Assembly (NCBI RefSeq): GCF_004761875.1
Contig: NZ_SJEY01000007.1
Location: 124,001 to 188,000, forward strand
Direction: 5' to 3'
From: Roseovarius aestuariivivens
GTDB taxonomy: Bacteria > Pseudomonadota > Alphaproteobacteria > Rhodobacterales > Rhodobacteraceae
DNA length: 64,000 nucleotides
The notes below the pieces were generated by a model. It was not told the DNA's origin. It was given only the letters and a program-made list of their open reading frames with translations, and did not search any database. The position numbers and the translations under genes were made by a program. Positions 1 to 7,316 of this stretch are shown here, piece by piece (positions within the stretch are counted from its first letter, which is position 1; each line of letters begins with the position of its first letter).

Positions 1-131
1 ACCGGCTCGAGGCGCAGGTGCGCGCCCATATGGATCAATGGTTCTGGATTCACCGGCGATGGAAAGACGGCACCGGGCCACTGGCCGAAAAGGGCGCGGC
101 CTATCTCAGGTCACTGGAAGAAAAGACCTGA
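1..131 (+). CDS. Lipid A acyltransferase (LpxL/HtrB family), C-terminal end only
   Basis: The window opens inside a gene read in the third frame; about 42 codons remain before TGA at 129-131. The visible tail contains DQWFWIHRRWK, which matches the conserved C-terminal signature (W-x-H-R-R-x-K) of the lysophospholipid/lauroyl acyltransferases that add secondary acyl chains to lipid A at the inner membrane. The active-site HX4D motif lies upstream, outside the window, so the family call rests on the tail alone. The gene converges on hemF. No start, promoter or upstream partner can be seen. Confidence 0.7.
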   Translation, partial: RLEAQVRAHMDQWFWIHRRWKDGTGPLAEKGAAYLRSLEEKT

Positions 132-180
132 TCTTCTTCTTGATGGAAGTACTCTCACGCGACATGCCTAACGCGCGCAC

Positions 181-1068
181 TCAGGTCCACTTTGCGATCG
201 GCGGAAGGCTCATGAGGACCGCATTGGCATCATGCCCGGTGGCAAGACCGAACTTGGTGCCGCGGTCGTAGACTAGATTGTACTCGGCATATAGCCCGCG
301 ATGGACAAGCTGCACTTCCTTGTCCGCATCATCCCAGCCCTCCACGCGCCGCTTTTCCACCAATGGCTGATAGGCCTTCAGAAAGGCCCGGCCGATATCC
401 TGCGTCAGGGCGAAATCCGCCTCCCAATCGCCGGAATTCCGGTCGTCCATGAAGATTCCGCCGACCCCACGGGCGCGGTGACGATGCGGGACGTAGAAGT
501 ACTCGTCGGCCCACGCCTTGAGTGACGGGTACAAGTCCGGCCCATGCGGATCGAGATGAGCTTTCTGCTGCGCGTGGAAATGCGCGGTGTCTTCGTCATA
601 TTCGATGCAGGGATTAAGGTCGGAGCCGCCGCCGAACCACCACGCGCCGGGCGTCCAGAACATCCGCGTGTTCATGTGCACCGCCGGCACATGCGGGTTC
701 TGCATATGCGCCACAAGACTGATGCCGGAGGCCCAGAAGCGCGGATCGCGATCCATGCCCGGCACGCCGCGTGCGGCCATCGCCTTTTGCGCCGCCTCGC
801 CCAGTTCGCCGAAAACTTCGGAGACGTTGACGCCCACTTTCTCGAAGACGCGCCCGCCGCGCATCACGCTCATCAGGCCACCGCCAGCGTCAGAGCCGTC
901 CTCGCTCGCGCGACGCGTCTCGGTCACCTCGAAACGCCCCGCATCGGCCTCGCTAAGTGGGCCGGTGTCATGGCTGTCTTCCAACCCCTCGAAGGCGGCG
1001 ACGATCTCGTCCCGAAGCTGCCGGAACCATGCGGCGGCGCGGGCTTTTTCTTCATGCATCTCAGTCAT
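181..1068 (-). CDS. hemF: Oxygen-dependent coproporphyrinogen III oxidase
   Basis: Product of 295 residues that should decarboxylate coproporphyrinogen III to protoporphyrinogen IX with O2 in heme and bacteriochlorophyll synthesis. Family hallmarks are all present: HMNTRMF, WWFGGGSDLNP, a DEDTAHFHAQ stretch, the HRHRARGVGGIFMDD block and the C-terminal YDRGTKFGL. The length is usual for the family. The start at 1068 (MTEMHEEK) is chosen over an upstream ATG at 1122 because that one would overlap the SDR gene and add non-conserved residues. It lies 7 bp after the SDR gene on the same strand, so co-transcription is likely. Confidence 0.95.
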   Translation of the reverse strand: MTEMHEEKARAAAWFRQLRDEIVAAFEGLEDSHDTGPLSEADAGRFEVTETRRASEDGSDAGGGLMSVMRGGRVFEKVGVNVSEVFGELGEAAQKAMAARGVPGMDRDPRFWASGISLVAHMQNPHVPAVHMNTRMFWTPGAWWFGGGSDLNPCIEYDEDTAHFHAQQKAHLDPHGPDLYPSLKAWADEYFYVPHRHRARGVGGIFMDDRNSGDWEADFALTQDIGRAFLKAYQPLVEKRRVEGWDDADKEVQLVHRGLYAEYNLVYDRGTKFGLATGHDANAVLMSLPPIAKWT

Positions 1069-1075
1069 GGCACAA

Positions 1076-1876
1076 TCAATGCGCCGGGGCGGCCACCGGG
1101 TCAAGCAGGGTTCGCCCACCATCGACCGTCATGATCTGCCCGGTCATGAAACCGGATCCTTCGCTGGCCAAGTACTGCACCGTTTCCGCCAGTTCCGTGG
1201 CCGAGGCAATCCGGCCCAGTGGCGTGTGCTCTTCGATGTCGGCTCGGAAATCGCGGTTGTCGCGCAACGTATCCTTGAGTGACGCCGACATGACCGAGCC
1301 GAAGGCTACAGAATTGACCCGTATCCGGTGCGGCGCCAGAGCCACAGCAAGGCTGCGGGTCAGCTGATCCAGCGCGGCACAGGACACCGAATAGCCGAGA
1401 AGCTCGGGATGAGTGCGCCGAGCAGCGATGGATGACAAGTTGACGATGGTGCCCGCCATGCGCGTCTCGTTGTCCTCGGCCTGTTTGATCATGCGCTTCG
1501 CCACCAGCTGGCTCAGGCGCAGCGGGGTGATGAGATTTTGCTGCAATAGCTGTTCGACCGCGTCGTCATCTGGATTGAGCGGATCCGAGGGCAAAACCTG
1601 CCGTGACGCGTTGACGAGAACATCGATCTGTTCGAACGCGTCGATCGTGGCCGACAACAGGTTGGCCAATGTCAGCTTTTCGCGCAAATCGCCCGCGAAA
1701 TAGCGCTTGTTGCTGCCGTCCTCGTTCTCGCCCAGCTCGTGGGCCAGTTGCTTTTCGTCCATGTCCGCGAACATCACGTTCGCCCCCTTGTCGACGAAAT
1801 GCCGGCCCACGGCGAGACCCACGCCGTTTGCTCCGCCGGTGACGATTACTGTCTTGCCGGTGATGGAAAATGACAT
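1076..1876 (-). CDS. SDR-family protein with altered catalytic motif
   Basis: A 266-residue short-chain dehydrogenase/reductase fold. The N-terminal nucleotide-binding motif TGGANGVG (about residues 13-20), the NLSS serine (148-149) and the C-terminal FMTGQ..VDGG signature are clear. Two usual catalytic elements differ: the NNAG motif reads VNAS (88-91) and the YxxxK motif reads Y162-SVS-C166, so the catalytic lysine is a cysteine. The protein may therefore bind NAD(P) or a partner without classical SDR chemistry. It sits directly upstream of hemF (7 bp). The substrate is unknown. The start is the ATG at 1876 that begins the conserved domain. Confidence 0.88.
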   Translation of the reverse strand: MSFSITGKTVIVTGGANGVGLAVGRHFVDKGANVMFADMDEKQLAHELGENEDGSNKRYFAGDLREKLTLANLLSATIDAFEQIDVLVNASRQVLPSDPLNPDDDAVEQLLQQNLITPLRLSQLVAKRMIKQAEDNETRMAGTIVNLSSIAARRTHPELLGYSVSCAALDQLTRSLAVALAPHRIRVNSVAFGSVMSASLKDTLRDNRDFRADIEEHTPLGRIASATELAETVQYLASEGSGFMTGQIMTVDGGRTLLDPVAAPAH

Positions 1877-1934
1877 CGCGGGCGCTCTCCCTTCTGATGC
1901 GCGGCACGGACACGCCCGGCCAGCGTAGACCGTT

Positions 1935-2927
1935 TCACCGCCGTTTTCGAGACGGTCTTGTCGCGTGCAGGATCTTGAACCTTGCGTCGCCACCGGCCTC
2001 GCTGACCTCGCCAAAGGCGGCGGCGAGTTCGGCCTCGTAGGGCAAATGGCGATTGGCCACAAGCCAGAGCTGGCCGCTCGGTGCCAGAATGTCCGCCCCG
2101 GCCCGGATAAAGCTGCGTCCAAGATCGGGATCCCCCTTGCGCCCGGTGTGGAAGGGCGGGTTCATCACCACGCAATCGACCTGCGTCGCGGGCCTCCAGC
2201 GCAAGGCGTCCTCCCAGTGAAATGCGGCGCGCGAATCGGGGACGTTACGCCGCGCGCAGGTCAAGGCGGCATGATCGGCTTCGACAAGATCGAGATGCGC
2301 GACGCTTTCGCGCTTCAGCACACGCGCGCTCAGATAACCCCAGCCGGCCCCAAGATCGGCCACCCGCGCGCCCAGCTTTTCGGGCAGATGATCAGCCAGA
2401 AGCCTTGACGCCGGATCTACCGCATCCGCCGAGAAGACGCCTGGCGAGGTGACGAACCCGCCTTCGATCTCGTGCATCTCATCCTGCACCCAGTCGCTGA
2501 AAGTGTCGCTTGCGGGAAACCAGAACAGCTTGCCGTGCGATTTCGACAGCGGCGCGGGCACTTCGGTCCGTTTGCGGCACGCCTTGAGCAGAGACTCTAT
2601 ACCATCGGTCTTCAACCCATCCACGATGACCGGCCCGTCGGTAACAGCCGCCGCTTCGGCGATCCGGGCGAAACTCAGCGGCTTGGCGCGCGCGGCACAG
2701 ACGAGAGACGCGCCATAGCGACCCTCCGGAGCCGTCGCGCAGGCAAATCCAAGGCTTGCGAAATGGTCGTAATCCGGACGAAAGCCGGTGATGATATGGC
2801 ATAAAGCCTGCGGCAGCGTTGACAGATCCATGCCCGCCGCCGGGCCGAACACCGCGATGCGTCCCGCCTCAGGCAAAGGCAACTCGCCGTTGCCGACGGC
2901 CAGCGACAGGCGCGAAGTCTCGCTCAC
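1935..2927 (-). CDS. Class I SAM-dependent methyltransferase, RsmC-like (16S rRNA m2G)
   Basis: A 330-residue protein in two halves: an N-terminal degenerate methyltransferase-like half and a C-terminal catalytic half with the SAM motif VADLGAGWGYLS and the NPPF motif (in VVMNPPFHTG) typical of N2-guanine methyltransferases such as RsmC/RlmG. The natural start is GTG at 2927, one base after the clpS stop and preceded by a GGAAAAAGA purine stretch, which suggests translational coupling. It is slightly short for RsmC (about 340). Ribosomal RNA guanine methylation is the expected role; the exact position cannot be decided here. Confidence 0.82.
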   Translation of the reverse strand: MSETSRLSLAVGNGELPLPEAGRIAVFGPAAGMDLSTLPQALCHIITGFRPDYDHFASLGFACATAPEGRYGASLVCAARAKPLSFARIAEAAAVTDGPVIVDGLKTDGIESLLKACRKRTEVPAPLSKSHGKLFWFPASDTFSDWVQDEMHEIEGGFVTSPGVFSADAVDPASRLLADHLPEKLGARVADLGAGWGYLSARVLKRESVAHLDLVEADHAALTCARRNVPDSRAAFHWEDALRWRPATQVDCVVMNPPFHTGRKGDPDLGRSFIRAGADILAPSGQLWLVANRHLPYEAELAAAFGEVSEAGGDARFKILHATRPSRKRR

Positions 2928-2928
2928 G

Positions 2929-3270
2929 CTATTCTTTTTCCATGGTGCATTGCAGCGGATGCTGATGACGCCGTGCAAAATCCATCACCTGCGCCACTTT
3001 CGTCTCGGCGATCTCATGGCTGAACACGCCCACGACAGCGACCCCTTTCTTGTGGACCGTCAGCATGATTTCAAACGCCTGAGCGTGGGACATGCCGAAG
3101 AACCGCTCGAGAACGGCCACCACGAATTCCATCGGGGTATAATCGTCATTCAGCAGCAGCACCTTGTAAAGCGGCGGCCGCTTTGTCTTGGGCTTGGTGT
3201 CGACAATGACCGAGGCGTCCCCGTCGTCCTTGCCGTCATCCGATCCCGACATGATCACCAGATGTTGCAT
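2929..3270 (-). CDS. clpS: ATP-dependent Clp protease adaptor ClpS
   Basis: About 113 residues. ClpS delivers N-degron substrates to ClpAP. The conserved core is intact: [20 protein letters not shown], the HKKG and [11 protein letters not shown] segments and the C-terminal [10 protein letters not shown]. The N-terminal 30 residues are acidic and variable. The start could be the ATG at 3270 or the one at 3252 (MSGSDDG); neither has a strong Shine-Dalgarno site. No clpA gene is adjacent; the following gene is the RsmC-like methyltransferase. Confidence 0.95.
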   Translation of the reverse strand: MQHLVIMSGSDDGKDDGDASVIVDTKPKTKRPPLYKVLLLNDDYTPMEFVVAVLERFFGMSHAQAFEIMLTVHKKGVAVVGVFSHEIAETKVAQVMDFARRHQHPLQCTMEKE

Positions 3271-3465
3271 AGCGTCTCGTGCGTCGTATTTGGCGTGGCA
3301 GGTTGCCCGACACGTATATAACCTTGCCTCGGGGCGTGAAAAGGGGCCAGCGCGCGGCGAATGCCCGGAATATGCGGAAATTTCGGGCGACCGCAAAAGC
3401 CGATCTGGCACTCGGCAGCCGAGCGCAACCGTCGATACCGTTCTGGAAGGGCCTTTCGGGCCGCG

Positions 3466-4167
3466 TCAGTCGAGCCGTGCAGCTGCCTCTATGCCGCCCA
3501 GGCCCTCACCCCGCTGGATCAGCACGACAAGGGGTGCATCCCCGGACGCCTCGGCGCTCAGCCTGAGCGGGCCACGTCCATCCCAGGTGTGCAGCCGCGT
3601 AAGATCGGTCACGATATTTGCATAGCTCAGGGTTTTGCCGGCGTTCTCACCCCGCGTGATTTCAACGGTTTTTTCGGGCATGTAGCGCACGAGCTGTACC
3701 AGCAGAGGCCCCTTCAGACCCGAAAGAGGTGTGGCCTCGATCATCACCTGATCACCCTGGCGGGACAGGTTCAGATCGACGCGTTGCGGCGCGTTGCGAT
3801 ACCGATCGATCAGGTCGGCAACGTCGATCGGTCGATTTGCCACCACGCCGTCACGACCGTTCACCACGATCTGCGGCGTGTAGACCATCTTGCGTCCACT
3901 CGTCTTGGCATAAAGCCTCTGCCGGGTGGAAAAGGCCGGATCGGCGAAACTGTCGGCCCAGCCGATGTAGTCCCAGTAATCCACGTGCAGCGCCAGCGCG
4001 ATGATGTCTTCCTGCTCCGCAAGACTATGCAGCAGCTTGTCCGCCGGCGGACAGGACGAGCAGCCCTGCGACGTGAAAAGTTCCACCACGACCGGGCGCG
4101 TCTCGTCAGAGCGCGCGGGAAGCGCGGCCAAAATCATCGCGGCAATCGCCCACGTCAATCCGTGCAT
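3466..4167 (-). CDS. DUF1223 secreted thioredoxin-like protein
   Basis: 233 residues with an N-terminal signal peptide (hydrophobic core after MHGLTWAIAAM, cleavage likely after PARS). The mature part begins with VVVELFTSQGCSSCPPADKLL, the thioredoxin-like CxxC region that defines DUF1223; it is followed by HVDYWDYIGW and YTPQIVVNGRDG, also family hallmarks. A periplasmic redox role is inferred from the fold only. The start at 4167 has a GGGGAA site 5 bases upstream. It is divergent from acnA, an arrangement I associate with Rhodobacteraceae. Confidence 0.88.
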   Translation of the reverse strand: MHGLTWAIAAMILAALPARSDETRPVVVELFTSQGCSSCPPADKLLHSLAEQEDIIALALHVDYWDYIGWADSFADPAFSTRQRLYAKTSGRKMVYTPQIVVNGRDGVVANRPIDVADLIDRYRNAPQRVDLNLSRQGDQVMIEATPLSGLKGPLLVQLVRYMPEKTVEITRGENAGKTLSYANIVTDLTRLHTWDGRGPLRLSAEASGDAPLVVLIQRGEGLGGIEAAARLD

Positions 4168-4344
4168 CGTGTTCCCCAAATTGCTGCTGGCTTCCCAGCC
4201 TTTTGCTTTTATCCTGACTATGCATTCCCGACACGAAAGCCCAATCAAGGTTTCGAGAGAGAGGCGTGAAATCTGAAACATTCGATCAATTGTGTGCCGT
4301 CGTATACAAAAAATACGCTGCAACCCTTGAACGCCCACCCCTTT

Positions 4345-4357
4345 TGGTTCAGAACCA
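4345..4357. promoter_or_regulatory. Palindrome upstream of acnA (candidate operator)
   Basis: TGGTTC-A-GAACCA is a perfect 13-base inverted repeat 40 bases before the acnA start, in the divergent DUF1223/acnA intergenic space. No regulator is assigned. Confidence 0.35.
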
Positions 4358-4396
4358 GAACAGACACTCCTGCCTCGATTGTGAAAGGATTCTTCC

Positions 4397-7156
4397 ATGC
4401 CCATCACCGTCGGCCACGATTCGGCCAACACCCGCAAGACGCTGACCGTCGGCGATCAAAGCGTCGCCTATTACTCCATCGCCGCCGCCGAGGAGGCAGG
4501 TCTTGGCGACTTCTCCAAGTTGCCCGCCGCGCTCAAGGTCGTGCTGGAGAACATGCTGCGTTTCGAGGACGGCAAGACCGTCACGCATGACGACATCAAG
4601 GCGTTTTCCGAGTGGGCCGAAAACGGTGGCAAGGGCACGCGAGAGCTTTCCTATCGTCCGGCCCGGGTCCTGATGCAGGACTTCACCGGTGTGCCGGCGG
4701 TCGTGGACCTCGCCGCGATGCGCGACGGGATCAAGGCGCTCGGCGGCGATCCGCAGAAGATCAATCCGCTCAACCCCGTTGACCTCGTGATCGACCACTC
4801 GGTGATGATCGACGAGTTCGGCAATCCCCGCGCTTTCCAGATGAACGTGGACCGCGAGTACGAGCGCAACATGGAGCGCTACCAGTTCCTCAAATGGGGT
4901 CAGGGCGCCTTCAACAATTTCCGGGTGGTGCCGCCGGGCACCGGCATCTGCCACCAGGTGAACCTCGAGTATCTCGCGCAAACCGTCTGGACCGACGAGG
5001 ATCAGAACGGCGAAACCGTGGCCTATCCCGACACGCTCGTCGGTACCGACAGCCACACAACGATGGTGAACGGCGCTGCGGTCCTCGGATGGGGCGTGGG
5101 CGGAATCGAGGCCGAGGCCGCCATGCTGGGCCAACCGATTTCGATGCTTATCCCCGAGGTCGTCGGCTTCAAACTGACCGGCGCCATGACTGAAGGGACC
5201 ACCGCCACAGACCTCGTGCTGAAGGTCGTGCAGATGCTGCGCGAAAAGGGCGTCGTGGGCAAATTCGTGGAATTCTACGGCGACGGGCTGGATAATGTGC
5301 CGCTCGCCGACCGCGCCACGATAGGCAACATGGCCCCCGAATACGGCGCCACCTGCGGCTTTTTCCCGATCGACGCGGAAACCCTGCGTTACCTTGAACA
5401 GACGGGCCGTGCCAAAGACCGCATCGCGCTGGTCGAGGCCTATGCCAAGGAAAACGGTTTCTGGCGCCATCCGGGCTACGAACCGATCTATACCGACACG
5501 CTGGAACTGGACATGAGCACCGTGGTTCCGGCCATCTCCGGCCCGAAGCGTCCGCAGGATCACGTGGCGCTCGACCGCGCCAAGGAGGCGTTCTTCAACG
5601 TCATGGCCGAATATCGCGGCGTCGACGAAAGTGCGGAGTCGACCGACATGCTGGCCGAGGCCCCTGCGCCCGACACGCTCGTTGACCCGTTCAAGACCTA
5701 CCCGGTCGAAGGCGAGGATTACGAGCTGCGCGACGGTGCGGTGGTGATCGCCTCAATTACCTCCTGCACCAACACCTCGAACCCCTACGTGATGATCGGC
5801 GCGGGCCTCGTGGCGCGCAAGGCCGCCGCTCTTGGCCTTGACCGCAAGCCTTGGGTCAAAACCTCGCTCGCCCCGGGCAGCCAGGTCGTGTCGTACTATC
5901 TCGAAGCCGCAGGGCTTCAGGAAGATCTCGACAAGATCGGCTTCAACCTCGTGGGCTACGGCTGCACCACCTGCATTGGCAACTCCGGCCCGATTCAGAA
6001 AGAGCTAAGCGAGGCCATCGCCGAGGGCGATCTGGTGGCGGTCTCGGTCCTGTCGGGTAATCGCAACTTCGAAGGCCGCATCAGCCCCGACGTGCGCGCC
6101 AATTACCTCGCCTCGCCGCCGCTCGTGGTGGCGTACGCGCTGGCCGGCACGATGGATATCGATCTTGCCAACGATCCCATCGCGCAGACGCCTGATGGCA
6201 AGGATGTGTATCTCAAGGATATCTGGCCAAGCCAGAAGGAGATCGCCGAGCTGGTCGAGCAGACCGTGACCCGCGAGGCGTTCCAGTCGAAGTACGCCGA
6301 CGTTTTCAAAGGCGACGAAAAGTGGCAAGACGTCGAGACCTCGGACGCCGAGACCTACGACTGGCCTGCAACCTCGACCTACGTGCAAAACCCGCCCTAT
6401 TTCCAGGGCATGGGCAAAGAACCGGGCGAGATCACCAATATCGACGGCGCGCGTATCCTGGCGCTTCTGGGGGACATGGTCACCACCGATCACATCTCGC
6501 CCGCAGGCTCGTTCAAGGAAACCACGCCCGCCGGCAAGTACCTGATCGAACGTCAGGTGCCGGTGCGCGAGTTCAACTCCTACGGTTCGCGGCGCGGCAA
6601 TCACGAGGTGATGATGCGCGGCACATTCGCCAATATCCGCATCCGCAACGAAATGCTCTCGGGCGTCGAGGGTGGCTACACCAAAGGGCCCGATGGTAAG
6701 GAAACCTCGATCTTCGAGGCCGCCATGGCCTATCAGGATCAGGGCACGCCCCTGGTGGTGATCGGTGGCGAACAGTACGGCGCGGGTTCGTCGCGCGACT
6801 GGGCGGCCAAGGGTACGGCGCTTTTGGGCGTGAAGGCGGTCATCGCCGAGAATTTCGAGCGCATCCACCGCTCGAACCTCGTCGGTATGGGCGTCATTCC
6901 GTTCGAATTCACCGGCGACGACACCCGCAAGACGCTTGAGTTGACCGGCGACGAAGAGATCGCGATTCACGGGCTCGACGACATCAAGCCGCAGGCCGAA
7001 GTCCCCTGCACGATCACCTACAAGAACGGCAACAAGAAAGAGATCACACTCAAGTGTCGGATCGATACGGCGATCGAGATCGAATATGTCGAACACGGCG
7101 GCGTGCTGCACTACGTGCTGCGCAACCTCGCGCAGGAACCGATGGCGGCCGAGTAA
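4397..7156 (+). CDS. acnA: Aconitate hydratase
   Basis: 919 residues, the usual size for the AcnA/IRP-type aconitase that interconverts citrate and isocitrate in the TCA cycle. The [4Fe-4S] ligands are visible as C457 (SCTNTS) and C523/C526 (GCTTCIGNSG). Other family blocks are PGTGICHQVN, GTDSHTTMVNG, and QYGAGSSRDWAAKG in the swivel domain. AAGGAT sits 6 bases before the ATG at 4397. It is monocistronic: a divergent gene is upstream and a strong terminator follows the stop. Confidence 0.97.
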   Translation: MPITVGHDSANTRKTLTVGDQSVAYYSIAAAEEAGLGDFSKLPAALKVVLENMLRFEDGKTVTHDDIKAFSEWAENGGKGTRELSYRPARVLMQDFTGVPAVVDLAAMRDGIKALGGDPQKINPLNPVDLVIDHSVMIDEFGNPRAFQMNVDREYERNMERYQFLKWGQGAFNNFRVVPPGTGICHQVNLEYLAQTVWTDEDQNGETVAYPDTLVGTDSHTTMVNGAAVLGWGVGGIEAEAAMLGQPISMLIPEVVGFKLTGAMTEGTTATDLVLKVVQMLREKGVVGKFVEFYGDGLDNVPLADRATIGNMAPEYGATCGFFPIDAETLRYLEQTGRAKDRIALVEAYAKENGFWRHPGYEPIYTDTLELDMSTVVPAISGPKRPQDHVALDRAKEAFFNVMAEYRGVDESAESTDMLAEAPAPDTLVDPFKTYPVEGEDYELRDGAVVIASITSCTNTSNPYVMIGAGLVARKAAALGLDRKPWVKTSLAPGSQVVSYYLEAAGLQEDLDKIGFNLVGYGCTTCIGNSGPIQKELSEAIAEGDLVAVSVLSGNRNFEGRISPDVRANYLASPPLVVAYALAGTMDIDLANDPIAQTPDGKDVYLKDIWPSQKEIAELVEQTVTREAFQSKYADVFKGDEKWQDVETSDAETYDWPATSTYVQNPPYFQGMGKEPGEITNIDGARILALLGDMVTTDHISPAGSFKETTPAGKYLIERQVPVREFNSYGSRRGNHEVMMRGTFANIRIRNEMLSGVEGGYTKGPDGKETSIFEAAMAYQDQGTPLVVIGGEQYGAGSSRDWAAKGTALLGVKAVIAENFERIHRSNLVGMGVIPFEFTGDDTRKTLELTGDEEIAIHGLDDIKPQAEVPCTITYKNGNKKEITLKCRIDTAIEIEYVEHGGVLHYVLRNLAQEPMAAE

Positions 7157-7178
7157 TCGCCTGAAAACGAAAAATTTA

Positions 7179-7203
7179 GGGCGGGGAAGTCCCCGCCCTT
7201 TTT
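7179..7203 (+). terminator. Rho-independent terminator after acnA
   Basis: Perfect 8-bp stem GGGCGGGG/CCCCGCCC with AAGT loop followed by TTTTTC, 23 bases after the acnA stop. Confidence 0.92.
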
Positions 7204-7316
7204 CTTTGCGACGCAGACACCCCCTCTGAAAAAATCAAAGACAAATCTTCCACGCCAACGGCACACAACTTTTACTAGACTGTATTAGGCAATTTCCCCA
7301 ACATCGGATTTGCCTG

